Origin: Epichloe hybrida
Taxonomy: Eukaryota > Ascomycota > Sordariomycetes > Hypocreales > Clavicipitaceae
DNA: 64,000 bases
Assembly (NCBI GenBank): GCA_019022495.1
Contig: JAFEKR010000015.1
Coordinates: 496,001-560,000, forward strand
Direction of reading: 5' to 3'
Shown: positions 35,174 through 48,600 of the stretch, in pieces
Numbering within the stretch: position 1 is the first letter of the stretch
Layout of the letters: each line of letters begins with the position of its first letter
The notes under the pieces: generated by a model
What the model saw: only the letters and a program-made list of their open reading frames with translations
What the model was told of the DNA's origin: nothing
The model's database searches: none
Position numbers and translations under genes: made by a program

Positions 35174-38100
35174 ATGGCTGATTTCCATCCCGAGCTCCAG
35201 GCCAAGCTCGATGACTTGCAGCGCGAGTTAGAGGTCAGTCCAACCCTTGACCCTCATGAGCCGTCATCTTTCTTCCATCGAATCGCCGAGTGCTCACGCT
35301 CGCTGAGCGTATGTTCAGGAGGGAGATATCACAGAAAAAGGGTAAGCGCTCCACTTGCCCAAGTCTTTCGGGCCGCAAACGATGCGAAACAAGTTGTCGT
35401 TCCATTCGAAATACCCGAACCTTTCACCTGACACGGGCTCGCCTTCACCGAGAAAGTAGCCATGCGTAGCCATTCCCGATGATCCTGACAATATATCGAC
35501 ATTTAGATATCAAAAACGACGAGGTCTACTTCTCGCTCAGTACGGCTACGGCGAACCCAGTGCCCCCACGCAAGCGCCTGCTCCTCCATCCCCCGCCATC
35601 CACGAACCGCCGCCTCCTCGGACTGGTCTGCGAATTCACGACCCAGATAGCCCAACACATGCGCCTTACGATGGCCACCGAGCCACCGCATACAATGCCG
35701 TCGGCGGCCATGGCGCCGACCCTGACTCTCCAGTAAATCGCTCCTCCAACTCGGGGTTTAACCATCAGCCTCGTGCCTCACATGCGCCGGAAAACAGTCC
35801 AGTCGGCCTCTTGCGGGCTGGTGGTGCCATGGCCGAGCGTTCTGGTCCTGTGCAGCGTGACTCTCTCTTTCTTCCAACGACGACGGCATCTAGCGACGTA
35901 CCATCTCGTAGTGGAACCATGGTTTCCAGGGATTACGCTTTCAATCCAGACCAACACGGGGCATACGCCGATGCGGGGCAGCAGCAGCAGCAGCAACAAC
36001 AACAGCAAGTGTTTGACGGGAGGACTCAGACGCTGCAGGATTCCCAGGGTTACTTTTCCGATTTTGCTGGCCAGCAACACTACGACCAACCTCAGCCTCA
36101 GCCCGGAGGTGGTTACGCGGCAACACCACATAGGTATTCTTCAGGAGAGGCCTTTTCCCCTACTGCGGCCCTGCCTCCACCAATGCTTACCGCGGGCGAT
36201 CTCCCGCCTCCTGAAGTCTTGGAGTATCTGCAGCCGTTGGAGCCAAGAGATGTTCCGTTTGCAATCCAAGATCCACATGACAGCAGTGTACCCATGTCGC
36301 GGTTTGAGAACATGGCTGCTGTGCTGCGACACCGCGCTCGCACGACCGCCAAGTTGCCTGCATATTGGGTACTTGACGGCAAGGGCAAGGAAATCGCGTC
36401 CATAACTTGGGATAAACTTGCGTCTAGGGCTGAGAAAGTTGCCCAAGTCATTCGAGACAAGAGCTCACTTTACCGTGGCGATCGCGTCGCCCTGGTCTAC
36501 CGCGACACTGAAATCATTGACTTTGCCATTGCTCTGATGGGTTGCTTCATTGCCGGCGTCGTTGCTGTTCCTATCAATGACCTTCAAGATTATCAGCGCC
36601 TGAATTTCATTTTGACTTCGACCCAGGCTCATCTCGCCCTCACGACGGATAACAATCTCAAGGCGTTCCAGAGAGACATCACGGCGCAGAAGCTGACGTG
36701 GCCCAAGGGAGTCGAGTGGTGGAAGACGAATGAGTTTGGGGGCTATCACCCTAAGAAGAAGGATGAAGTACCCCCTCTGTCTGTTCCGGATTTGGCATAC
36801 ATTGAGTTCTCTCGGGCACCAACCGGAGACCTGAGGGGGGTCGTCCTGAGTCACCGCACAATTATGCACCAGATGGCATGTATGAGTGCCATCATATGCA
36901 CTACCCCTGAAAGCGGGCCCGGAGACACGTTCAATCCTTCCCTGAGAGATAAGAATGGCGTTCTGATTGGAGGAAGGAAAGCTGGCAATGAGATCTTGTT
37001 GTCATATCTGGAACCGCGACAGGGCATAGGCATGATCCTGGGTGTCTTGTTCACCATCTACGGCGGCCATACGACGGTCTGGTTTGACAACAAGGCAGTC
37101 GACGTACCGGGCCTCTACGCGCATCTCATCACCAAGTACAAAGCAACCATAATGGTAGCCGACTATCCTGGCTTGAAGCGGGCAGCATACAATTATCAGC
37201 AGGATCCGATGACGACGCGCAATTACAAAAAGGGGATGGAGCCCAATTTCCAAGCTGTCAAAATCTGCTTAATCGATACTCTTACCGTGGACGGCGAGTT
37301 CCACGAAGTCCTGGCGGACCGGTGGCTACGTCCACTGCGGAACCCGAGGGCGAGGCAAGCCGTCGCGCCAATGCTGTGCCTTCCAGAGCATGGCGGAATG
37401 GTTGTGAGTGTGAGGGACTGGTTAGGGGGAGAGGAACGTATGGGCGTGCCACTCAAGCTAGAACGGGGGACTCCAACAGACTCCGAATCGGACAAGGATG
37501 ATGCAACAGCGGCCAAACCTGTGCCCTCAAACGGATTTGGTAGCCTGTTGAGCGGAGGAACGACGGCGACCTCCGAGAAGAACGCCAATACCGAAATGAA
37601 CGAGGTCCTCTTGGATCGCGAGGCTCTCAAAACCAACGAGGTTGTTGTAATGGCATATGGCGAAGAGGTGGCCAAGAAGGCACCGAACGAACCTGGAATG
37701 GTGAGAGTGGGCACGTTTGGCTACCCGATTCCCGATGCAACCCTAGCAGTCGTTGACCCCGAGACTGGCCTGCTGGCGTCTCCCCACGCCGTCGGAGAAA
37801 TCTGGGTGGACTCGCCTTCTCTGTCGGGCGGATTCTGGGCGCAGCCCAAGAACACGGAGCTCATCTTCCATGCCCGACCGTACAAGTTCGACCCCGGCGA
37901 TCCCACTCCCACGCCTGTGGAGCCAGAGTTTCTGCGAACCGGCTTGCTTGGCACAGTAATCGAAGGAAAGATCTTCATCCTGGGTCTCTACGAGGACCGC
38001 ATCAGGCAAAAGGTGGAATGGGTTGAGCATGGCCACGAAGTTGCCGAGTACAGGTACTTTTTCGTGCAGCACATGGTCGTGAGCATAGTCAAAAATGTTC

Positions 38101-41091
38101 CCAAAATCTATGATTGCTCCGCCTTCGATGTATTCGTAAATGACGAGCACCTTCCCGTCGTGGTTGTCGAGACCGCCTCCGCGTCTACCGCACCTCTCGC
38201 CTCGGGAGGACCCCCTCGGCAACCAGACACGGCCCTGCTCGACTCGCTGGCCGAGAGGGTGATGGAGGTGCTCATGGAGGAGCATCACCTCAGGCTGTAC
38301 TGCGTCATGATAACTCCACCCAACTCCTTGCCAAGGGTCATCAAGAACGGCAGGCGAGAAATCGGGAACATGCTTTGTCGCCGGGAATTCGACCTGGGCA
38401 ATTTGCCTTGCGTTCACGTCAAGTTTGGAGTAGAGCATGCTGTCCTCAACCTCCCCATCGGCGTTGACCCGATCGGGGGCATCTGGTCCCCAATTTCCTC
38501 CGAGTCACGATCTGACATTCTGGCGCCCGCTGAAAAGCAGTATTCGGGTATCGATCGGAGGGAAGTTGTTATTGACGATCGTACTTCGACTCCCCTCAAC
38601 AATTTTGCTTGCATCACAGATCTTGTACAGTGGCGAGTGGCTCGACAGCCGGACGACCTTGCCTACTGCACAATCGATGGGCGTGGCAGGGAGGGCAAGG
38701 GCATTCCCTGGCGCAAGTTCGACCAAAAGGTCGCCGCTGTGGCCATGTATCTGAAGAATAAGGTCAAGATACGACCCGGGGACCACGCCGTGCTCATGTA
38801 CACGCACTCGGAGGAGTTTGTTTTTGCCATTCACGCGTGCATCAACCTCGGCGCTGTTGTCATACCAATGGCGCCGCTCGATCAGAACCGACTGAATGAG
38901 GATGTCCCGGCATTCCTCCACATAGTCGCCGACTACAACGTCAAAGCCGTGTTGGTCAACCAGGAAGTGGACCATCTGATCAAACTCAAACCGGTCGCGA
39001 GCCACATCAAGCAGTCGGCTCAGATCTTGAAGATTGCCATTCCGAGTGTGTTCAACACGACCAAGCCTCCTAAGCAGAACAGCGGTCTGCGAGATCTTGG
39101 GTTGACCATTGACCCCGCGTGGATTCGCCCGGGCTATCCTGTCCTTGTGTGGACATACTGGACCCCGGACCAGCGGAGAATAGCAGTTCAGCTGGGCCAC
39201 GATACCATTATGGGCATGTGCAAGGTACAAAAGGAAACGTGCCAGATGACCAGCTCACGTCCAGTGCTGGGGTGTGTGCGAAGCACAACGGGCCTCGGAT
39301 TCATTCACACGTGCCTCATGGGCATTTACACTGGCTCTCCCACGTACCTGCTTTCGCCCGTCGAGTTCGCACAGAATCCAATGTCGCTGTTTGTCGCACT
39401 TTCAAGATACAAGATTAAGGACACGTATGCGACGCCTCAGATGCTGGACCACGCCATGGCTGTCATGCCGGCCAAGGGCTTTACTCTGCATGAGCTGAAG
39501 AACATGATGATTACGGCTGAGAGCCGCCCCCGGGTAGATGTTTTCCAAAAGGTGCGGTTGCATTTTGCCAGCGCGGGTCTCGACCGAACAGCAATCAACA
39601 CCGTGTACTCTCATGTCCTGAACCCCATGGTCGCGTCAAGATCATACATGTGTATAGAGCCCATAGAGCTGTGGCTCGACACGAAGGCTTTGCGAAGGGG
39701 TCTCATCGTACCCACTGATCCAGAATCCGATCCCAGAGCTTTGCTTGTTCAAGATTCTGGAATGGTGCCGGTTTCAACACAGATTGCCATCGTGAACCCC
39801 GAAAATCGCACGCACTGCTTCGACGGCGAGTACGGAGAGATTTGGGTTGACTCGGAGGCTTGCGTCAAGTCATTCTATGGTTCAAAGGATGCTTTTGACG
39901 CCGAAAGATTTGACGGACGAACCGTTGACGGCGATCCAAACCTGCCCTACGTCAGAACCGGCGACCTGGGCTTCCTGCACAACGTTAGTCGCCCTATAGG
40001 ACCTGGGGGTGCACTGGTTGACATGCAAGTCCTCTTCGTGCTCGGAAGTATTGGCGAGACTTTCGAGATCAACGGCCTGAGCCATTTCCCCATGGACATT
40101 GAGTCCTCGGTAGAGCGGTCGCATCGCAATATCGTGCCTGGTGGTTGGTGAGTGAAAATACCATCCCACCGTCACCCGTTCGACGTCTTTCTTTCTTTCT
40201 TTCTTCTTCTTCTTCTTCTTCTTTTCTTCTTCTTTTTTGCTAACAATGATGCACAGCGCCGTTTTCCAGGCGGGTGGGCTCGTCGTAGTACTTATCGAAG
40301 TAAGCCGAAAGCCGTATCTCGCCTCTATCGTGCCCGTCATCGTCAATGCCATTCTTAACGAGCATCAAATCATTGTCGATATTGTAGCATTCGTCAGTAA
40401 GGGGGATTTCCCGCGCTCCCGCCTCGGCGAAAAGCAGCGTGGGAAAATTCTTGCTGGTTGGGTCACTCGGAAGCTGCGCACACTAGCGCAGTTTGCCATC
40501 CGTGACCTGGATGCCGCAGCCATGGGTGAGTCCGGGAGCGTGATGGATGCCAACAGGACATCAACCGGAAGCCTACGCAGCTCTGGAAACCTCGCCGGGG
40601 CCTCAAGCTTGAGAAACGTTGAGCATGCACCAAAGATTTTGGAACAGGAGGAGTTTGATGTCCAAATGAACCGCATGTCCCGCATGCCCCCACCACCGGT
40701 TCCTGCTCCTCGGTCATCGTCCATGGCGACTACAGACGATCAAGCAACACCGACTCCATTTAGTCAGGGCATGTCTTCGGGAAGCCATGTACACCGTAAG
40801 CCGGTGGAATCTCACGACTACTTTGAAAATGCCCAACAGCAGCAGCAGCAGCAGCAAGACGAGACATACGAGAGCAACCAGCCTCCCCCAGCGGTGGGAC
40901 CCAAGCCCGGCACATCAGAAGGCGACAGCCAAAGCACCATGACGACAAGAACGAGTCTTCCTGGTGTTGACGGAAGAGAAGGATTCAACTTTTGGGACAA
41001 CTTGCAGGTGGAGGATGATGAGGCGGACTGGACAGCAGACGCGATTATGCACATGAACCTCGCCGGGGATACGCAGCCCAGACAGTCATGA
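35174..41091 (+). CDS. CPS1: DIP2/CPS1-type protein: DMAP1-binding plus two AMP-binding-like domains
   Basis: Four exons (35174-35233, 35319-35341, 35507-40147, 40257-41091) give 1852 residues. The N-terminus, FHPELQAKLDDLQRELE-EGDITEKG-YQKRR, is a DMAP1-binding domain split by two small introns; a 23-nt exon is needed to rebuild it. A disordered segment with a ten-Gln tract follows. Two tandem fatty-acyl-AMP-ligase-like domains occupy about residues 345-985 and 1040-1600; their P-loops are degenerate (FSRAPTGDLRGVVLSH and WTYWTPDQRRIAVQLGH). The order matches animal DIP2, yeast Cmr2 and Cochliobolus CPS1, a virulence factor. DIP2 proteins control a subset of diacylglycerols. The tail is disordered with an eight-Gln tract and ends in acidic WDNLQVEDDEADW. 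The last intron is TTC-rich. Confidence 0.92.
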
Positions 41092-41670
41092 AAGTAGTTC
41101 CGCTGGAGAGGAAGTGCACGAAGGGGGGGCGATTTTATATTGACAGGGACGCGCTGATGGGCGGACGCGTTCTATCAACATATCTCGTTCCCGCAGCGGC
41201 ACGTACGTCCGTTGATGCCTCGTTCTTCTGGTGGGACGTGTGTTGAGAGGGTACATATTCTGTTTTTTTTTTTTTGCTGCATTGCTTGGATTTGATTCTC
41301 GTTTGGAATACCTTCGGCCAGCCAAAGCATAGGACATTCTTCCATTTGTTGTATAGGCATGGGGCAAAGCGGCATGAGTTATGAATACAAAAGAAGCACC
41401 ATTGTATGATTTGTGGGGTTATGGTTTCTATTGCACTTTGAAGCTTGGAGGTAATGTGACGTCAGCATTGAGAAAAGCCTACTTGTCTGCTTGAAGTGGG
41501 CGAAAGAGGCATATATACAGGCAAGTTTTCTGCACGAACTGGAGGATTTTGCTAATCGGGCGTCACATCCCATCGATCACAAACTCTTGGTAACGAGATG
41601 AAGGAGTCGCACTGTATCTCTCCGGGAACTTTTTCCGAATGGCCCCTTGCTGGAGCGGCTGATGACTGCT

Positions 41671-41853
41671 GGTACTCGGAACTGGACAGACTTGGTACTT
41701 GGAACTGGACAGACTTGGTACTTGGAACTGGACAGACTTGGTACTCGGAACTGGATAGACTTGGTATTCGGAACTGGATAGACTTGGTACTTGGAACTGG
41801 ATAGACTTGGTATTCGGAACTGGACAGACTTGGTACTCGGAACTGACAGATAG
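41671..41853. repeat. 23-bp minisatellite, about 8 copies
   Basis: Copies begin at 41671, 41694, 41717, 41740, 41763, 41786, 41809 and 41832, with start GGTACTYGGAACTGG and a few C/T variants; the last is degenerate. As 23 is not a multiple of three, each strand frame reads the same repeating peptide in a different phase. Confidence 0.93.
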
Positions 41854-42339
41854 TAGGCGTTGAGCGTCTGGCCTTCTTCTTGGCCCTTGAAGCCGAACTG
41901 TGCGCCAGGAACCGAGCAGACGGACACACACCACCAGCTCCATTCTGCTGAGCACAGCACATGATGCGCCGCCGGGACTTATCGACTGAATGTCTTTGGA
42001 GAAAGAGTCGCAATTGCATCATCTCTCGTCCCACCCATGGTCAACGAAGGTTGACGAACCAGTTGCTTGTTGGTTGACCTACAACTCCACTGTACGGCAC
42101 TGCGTGTGTGCAACAACTTGAAGAAGGAGCAATGAATCTCATCCGAGCACTGATATTTATTCCATCGACAATCAATCAGCGCGCTTCTGCATCTTCGATA
42201 AAGGAGTGATGCCTACCATTAGCACACTCGCTCGCCAGTCTCTTGCAGCTGATGGGCGGCAACAGCTGTCAACGCAACCTCGACATCTTAACACTCTGTG
42301 ACTATTGTTATCTCTGCTCTCCTCCTCTCTCCTTTTACA

Positions 42340-42416
42340 TCTCTCCTCTACACCTCTCCTCTACACCTCTCCTCTACATCTCCCTCTACACCTCTCCTCT
42401 ACATCTCCCTCTACAT
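42340..42416 (+). repeat. 12-13-bp pyrimidine-rich tandem repeat
   Basis: About six copies of CTCTCCTCTACA with CTCCCTCTACA variants, 230-300 bp upstream of the giant gene's ATG, in what is probably its 5' UTR or core promoter. Confidence 0.85.
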
Positions 42417-42646
42417 CGCTGCACTTTTCAATATTGACTGCCTTCTTCATCACTTTCAACTCCCAGATCACGTACAACTACTCGATCAAACGTTTCCATT
42501 TTTTCCTTAATTGACAGCACTTCCTAGTGCTTTTGTTTCTTCCTTCCAATTCTTCACGCATTATCAAGTATACTCACGTACCCTTTCTTTAACACCGCGT
42601 CTCCCTTTTTCACTTGAGCAATCAAGCTCAGCTCTAATCTCTAAAA

Positions 42647-45600
42647 ATGGATTATCTTACAAATGACCCGGAAGTCTTGCGCTGCATCATCAACCATGTT
42701 TTCTTACCTCGCAGACTGCCTAACAAGCCAGACAAAGTCGCGTTCGAAGGCGAACTACTTGGGTTACTTCTAGAGTCGCTGTCTCAACATCACTCCCTCT
42801 GTCTAGATGAACAAGTCCAAATCGACAATGCACAACAGGGCATTCGGGCGCTTCAAGGATTTCAAGGCGTTAGTGACGCTATTGATCCGCACAAACTCCA
42901 TGCAGCGTTCCAGAAGGTCGGCGAGCAAGGTAAGGATATCCTTCCTAATCCTGGGTGAGCGACAAACATGTGAAGTGAAGCTAAACTTTTTTCTTTCTTC
43001 TTTTTAGAATTGCTAGGGTTCCCTGTCTACATAAGACCTCATAATGCTGGGCTACTGGTCCAAGGGCAACGCGACACTGTCAAGCTTAGCATGTGGGAAC
43101 TAACTCCAGACAATAGCACTATTCTTAGCGTAAAGGGTCGTTTGGTACGACACTTTCCTGACGTTGCTAATTCTATTCCCATGGCCGATTTTAAGAGTTC
43201 AAACTTTCTCAAGTTTATCTCAGAAACTCTGGCGAATATGACGAAAATGAGTCATCAGGACAACACCCAATACGGACGCAGCCCGCAAGATCAGGATACC
43301 AAATCACCCGCCGTCATAACCGAGTTGCTCCATGGCTATCTACATGGCACTTTTACCTCATCTTCAGACCGCAAGACTCGAAAAAACACCAGAGAAGAAG
43401 TCATCTGGGCTGAACGCAACGAGGTACCGTGGCGCCGATCCTCCTTTTGGCTATTTCTCAGAGTCAGTCTACAATTTTTAATGGCAAATCGAGCCACGTT
43501 TAAGAAGTTCATGATATTCTTCATGTCTCGCATTCTGCAAAAAGCGATTGATAACGACCTCGAAATCGAAATGATTTTTTGCATGATTCGGAAACTCAGT
43601 GGTCGTCAAAGAAAGCTTTGTTTAACAAATGATGAGAGGTGGATGGAAGATGTCACCATCGCCCTTGATGGGGCACACACGCTTCTCAATCAACGCTGGG
43701 AAAATATTATCGAAGCCGATGCTAAAGCTAACACTGTGAATATCAGTCCCATGGATTCGGATGCAATTGCAGACGATACATTTCTCGATTTGCCAGACTT
43801 GGATAACTTTATATCTAGTATTGACACTCGACGAGCAATGTCAGTCGAGCATAAGCCACAAAGTCACCGCTCCCATTTATCTTTATTTAAACCAAAGAAC
43901 CTACCAATGATCCCATGCTTGATCGACAATCAAGACTACTTGATCTTCAACATTTTTGAGTTTGAGGCCTGGATTGCCCGGAATCTAGACCACTGGCTCG
44001 CAGGTCGAATTGCAGACCAAAGCACCTGTTCTCAGCTCCACGAACGAGCGGCAGAATACTTCCGCGCTGCAATGGAGATATATAAGAACAGCCCCAGAGA
44101 GTTATCCAGCATGATGCTCATAATTCTCGAGCTTTGGGTTGCTTGTGATAAATCAGCCGCCGCAACAACCCAATCCTTCGGCTTCAACTCTTTCAGCCCC
44201 CCGATACCCAGCGAAATATGGACATCACTTTTGTTAAGCTCAAAGGCCGATGTCTCCCGGCTCCTGAAAGTCAGAGACTATCTGACGCAACGACGGGAAT
44301 CTGCTAAATATGAGAGCTCAGCGCTTTGGAGGATTGGTAAAGACCCCCTGTTCGCAGAGGTGGCCTTTGCCAACGCCGACTCGAAATGCACAAATCAACT
44401 CAAAATTTTCAAAGCAGACAGTGAAAGGAAGAAGAAGGCAAAATTTAATGAGCTAGAGACTCGGACGTCACGATTCGACAACCTGATGGAAGAGTACGCA
44501 TCCAAAAGTTGTAAATGCGAAAGGGGGTCTGGATCAGATGAGGATGAAGACCGAGATGATGGCGATGAAGACCAAGAAGATGAGGATGAAGACCGAGATG
44601 ATGAGGATGAAGACCGAGATGATGAGGATGAAGACCGAGATGATGAGGATGAAGACCGAGATGATGAGGATGAAGACCGAGATGATGAGGATGAAGACCG
44701 AGATGATGAGGATGAAGACCAAGAAGATGAATCTGTGTAAGCGATGTCGCTGCAGAAAAAAGGCGGAGTCCATGACCATTTGGCCCTGTGAGTTGCCGCT
44801 GCCTTCAGGTGAAGCGGAACAGAAAGTCATGACTTGTGAGTTTCTGGCACCGCTATCGTTCAAATCCTGGAGAGACTTCACGATCTTTCTGCGAACAGAC
44901 ATTCTGGGAGTCTCCTGCATGAATCAAAAGCTACGTGATCATATATCTTTCACGGATTTTGCCGATCAGGAAGGCTGGAAGGAGAAGCCGAGTGGCGAGA
45001 AGAATGAGGTAAAGAATCGAGTTATTTTATCGTCAACAACGGCCCACCCAAGACAGACGCCGCTCAAGATCAATCGCGACTTGGGAAAATCAGACGTTTG
45101 TCTTCCCACTAGTCTCAAGTGGCAATACGTGGACAAAAATTCCGGCTCTTGTCTGAAATATTCTCCCATTACCACCCTCCCTCGATGGCTCACTGTTCAA
45201 GTGACCAGCTCTGCTACATCCCTTCAAGCCTTCCTCAAACAGTCCCTACGTCCAGACAGAGCCAAACTAGCAAATTCTGCTATTGCCAAAGATCAGCCTA
45301 TTTCAAATCACATGTCAAAGAAAGAGTTCCGATCAATAGCTACATTGGCTTTAAGCGATCACACTCGATGGACATGTCTGTTGCGAGAATTAGCTCAGCC
45401 AACTATTAACCTGAGATTTCCGGAAACAGCTCTTGTTTTGTTTCAAATAATCACCCAGTCGCCAGAAACAGCCACGTCCCAGCTGAGTTGCAAGACTTTT
45501 AATGAGGCGATGCTTTCATTGATTGAGGAGAAGCTAGAGATGATCAGAGGAAACTGGGAATCGTCGCTAGAATTATGGATCCTGAGCTTACTACTCCTGA

Positions 45601-48600
45601 GATTGATATCAGAAGGTCCTGCGCAGCTCCGCACAAGAGGCCTATCCTGCTTGGGCAAATGCCGTACTATCTGCCGTGGATGGATACGACAGTTGCACTC
45701 GGAAGCGAGTATGCGCAACCAAGACTCGTCAAATCTTCTCTCGAAGGCAGCCCACGTCGCATTGATCTGCGCTCAGACCTTCAATCTCGACCTATCCCTG
45801 CTGGAATCAACACTTCAAATCGAATCTCATTCCGAGGTCTTTCTAGAGTGCGCTATAACCATCAATCGCCACGTTGGGATTGCGACGGCCGACAGCTGTG
45901 ATCAGCTTCAATCCCTATTAGCACTGGCATGGAAGAGAACGTCACATCTTGCATGGTCAGTGCTTCAGAAGCGCATAGTTCAAACTCAATGTCTTGATAC
46001 TGTTATTCAAGAAATGCAGTGTGCATCTAACATATTAGGCAGCAGTGGACAGTGGAAGACAGAAGACAAAAACTGGGTGAGAAAGACCTACCCCAAGAAT
46101 GAGACGTCTAGTGGCCAGATCATTCAGTACAATCTCCTTACAGGTGAATTACTCGTTGATGGATTACCCCCCATGAAAATTCCAAGTAAGTTTGAGACTC
46201 ATGAAGAATATCACACTCTATTTGGCCAGTCGCAGCTAGAGGTTCACCGCTCCTCGGAGCCAGGGATGCAATATCAACTCAATTGTCCTTTCCAACAATA
46301 TCATGTTTCACTTGGTATACTGGAATTTGAAGATAGCTTCACAACGTCCCGCGGGGGCCAGAACGACCTGGTGGTCGTTGCATTCAAGGATGGCCAAAGA
46401 TATGACTTGGTCCCTCAACGAGTGCTGAAGGGGACACTACCCCTCGTCTTTACCCGGGATTATGCTCATTGGTTTCATAGAGATCAGTTGAGCTTTCGAG
46501 CCAAAACAAATCCATGGGAAGCTGCTGAATGTGAATGGCAGCTCCAGAAACAAGGCCACTTGTGGCAGCTTATTCGGTCAAATGGCGGCATCTTGATCGA
46601 TCCTTCAAGTAAAACGGCAGAACAGTTTCTTGACGTCTTCCGCTCTCTGGCACCGGTAGAGGAAATCTTCATCCTATATTTCTCCTCTGATCAGCACATT
46701 GAGGTTCATCTCCCCAACTTACAATTGGAGTTCATGGTTCCGAGCGGCTCTGAAGACCTCCTTTCACGTCAATATCCAGGCTTCAGGGTGGATGAGTGCC
46801 AGCACATCGGCACCTTGATTGGCTTGAAGCAAAAACTTGTTCTAGTGAAAAATACCCTGGACAGAATTGTGTTGGTTCCGGGGGGCGCAATCAACCCTGA
46901 GGCAACCACGAATAATCAGCACGCCAACATTGCCATAGACTTGAGCCATGGTTGCGACGTCTACTACACATACGAGCTGGACCCCTACCTTGGAAGGCTA
47001 GTAGGACACGGCATGGACAGCAAGTTACGGCTGTCCTATCTCCACGCGTTGACGTCTTTTTGTTTACGCGATCCATTCACTGGCTTCACAGGTACAGAGA
47101 GAGCACTAGCCATTCTTCAATCAGCCGAGGTCCGGTCCATCAGAAGCTTATCTCTCATCAGTCAAGAGATTCTTCTTCAACTTTCTGCTTTATCAGGCAA
47201 TATAGAACTTGCCGCCTCGAACGATTCCTCGCGCCAAAACATCTTATGGGTCGGATGGATTAGTTCGTTGTCTCATCATCCTGGATTCCGCATAATCACT
47301 GGCCAAATACAACCACGATTTTTTCCTTCCAATAGCCCTCATGAGGAAAATTTGGTGAGAACACCAAAAGAAAGGATAAGAAATTTAGATACCAGAGCTG
47401 CAATCCGCTCGTCACCTTTCTATTGCTGGGGTGCTGAGACAAGCGCAACAAGTACTGCTACTTTAGATAGCATTTATCCCGGCCGCTTACACGGAGACAA
47501 GTCTATTAATCCCACCGATTTCAAGGAGAAAATAGTCTCAGGCGACAGTAGCAACGAGAAAGGCAGCAAATTGGAACTGAGTCGCTTTCAACGAGTCGTC
47601 GCGGTATCTCAAACCACGAAACGCGGTTCAGAAGGGCCACATCTTAATTGTTTTAAGCTTGTTAAAAAGTCTAAACAATTTGTCGCAAACATGCTCAATG
47701 CCCTAAAAGGATCCGCTACGACACTAACTGTCGGTCTTCCTAAATCACACCGCAGCAAAGAAATTGACCTTAGTTACGACTCCAAATGGCTGCAAGATCC
47801 GTCTATTTTCCTTCCTGAGAAATGGTTCAGCATTTACAGTGCTTTCTCAGACTTGAACAAAAACGCAAGCCTTAATCCATACATCACATCTTTTTTCTTA
47901 GCGACCTTGGCTTTTGCTCAAAAACCTAACATAGAAGCCATCCAGATCCTGAACGCCATCCAGCGCATTAACCCACCAACCGCGCTTGATATTCCAATGT
48001 CAAAGACCTTCGATTTGCACAAGAAAACGAAGGCAACCATTAAAGACCTCTCGCCAATCGTGTCCAGGTCTACACATCGGGCAGACAGAGCAAATCCAAA
48101 AGAGAAGAAGCTTATCGCAGATGCCTTTAAAGCGCAATGGGAGGCTCAGCCTACAACAGTTCCTACGTGGCCCCCTGCAGTGGAATCGCTCCGAAAGAAG
48201 CTAGACTCTGGCAAACTTCTGTCTGGTGTACAAAAATACTTTGTTATTCTTACTGATAACCTGAACCTTGAGAAACATTTTGAGGAACTTTACGTTGGCC
48301 TTAAAGACATGGGCTTCCATAGCCCAGAACTTCCCGCCGCTGCTGGATGCAACGAGACAGATGAGAAGGAGGCCAACTCAGCCATAGTGTCCAGAAGCAT
48401 CAGCATCCACAGCATCTTCCAAATTCATCCGCCAATCATCCCGGGTATCACGTACCCTGAAGGCCTCTTGGGCACCTTCTACCAAGCTCACGACGACCAA
48501 CAATTACAATCTCTTACGCAGCTATTGCTGCAAGATATCACAAGCAAACTCCACGAGGAATACGTCAATGGTCTACGGAATAGCATACGGCAACTAGGTA

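Larger units (their letters stand above)
41092..42646. other. Repeat-rich intergenic region before the giant gene
   Basis: About 1.55 kb with a 23-bp minisatellite (41671-41853) and a pyrimidine tandem repeat (42340-42416) in the probable 5' UTR of the giant gene. Minus frames through the minisatellite (up to 160 codons) encode only permuted copies of one 23-residue unit and were not called. Confidence 0.6.

Noticed and set aside
41552..42034. Three overlapping minus-strand frames of 127-160 codons with SSSEYQ-type repeats
   Set aside because: They arise from the 23-bp minisatellite, which is stop-free in all three phases; the non-repeat parts look random.
44736..44755. GTAAGC...GCTGCAG as an intron restoring the giant gene's frame
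   Set aside because: At 19-20 nt it is far below the size that fungal spliceosomes remove.
44737..44808. 72-nt intron GTAAGC...CCTTCAG in the giant gene
   Set aside because: It would remove CKRCRCRKKAESM...ELPLPSGEAE, which looks like conserved family sequence.
44534..44920. Minus-strand frame of repeated hydrophobic FILIISV units
   Set aside because: It is the exact antisense of the 21-bp acidic repeat and has no independent support.
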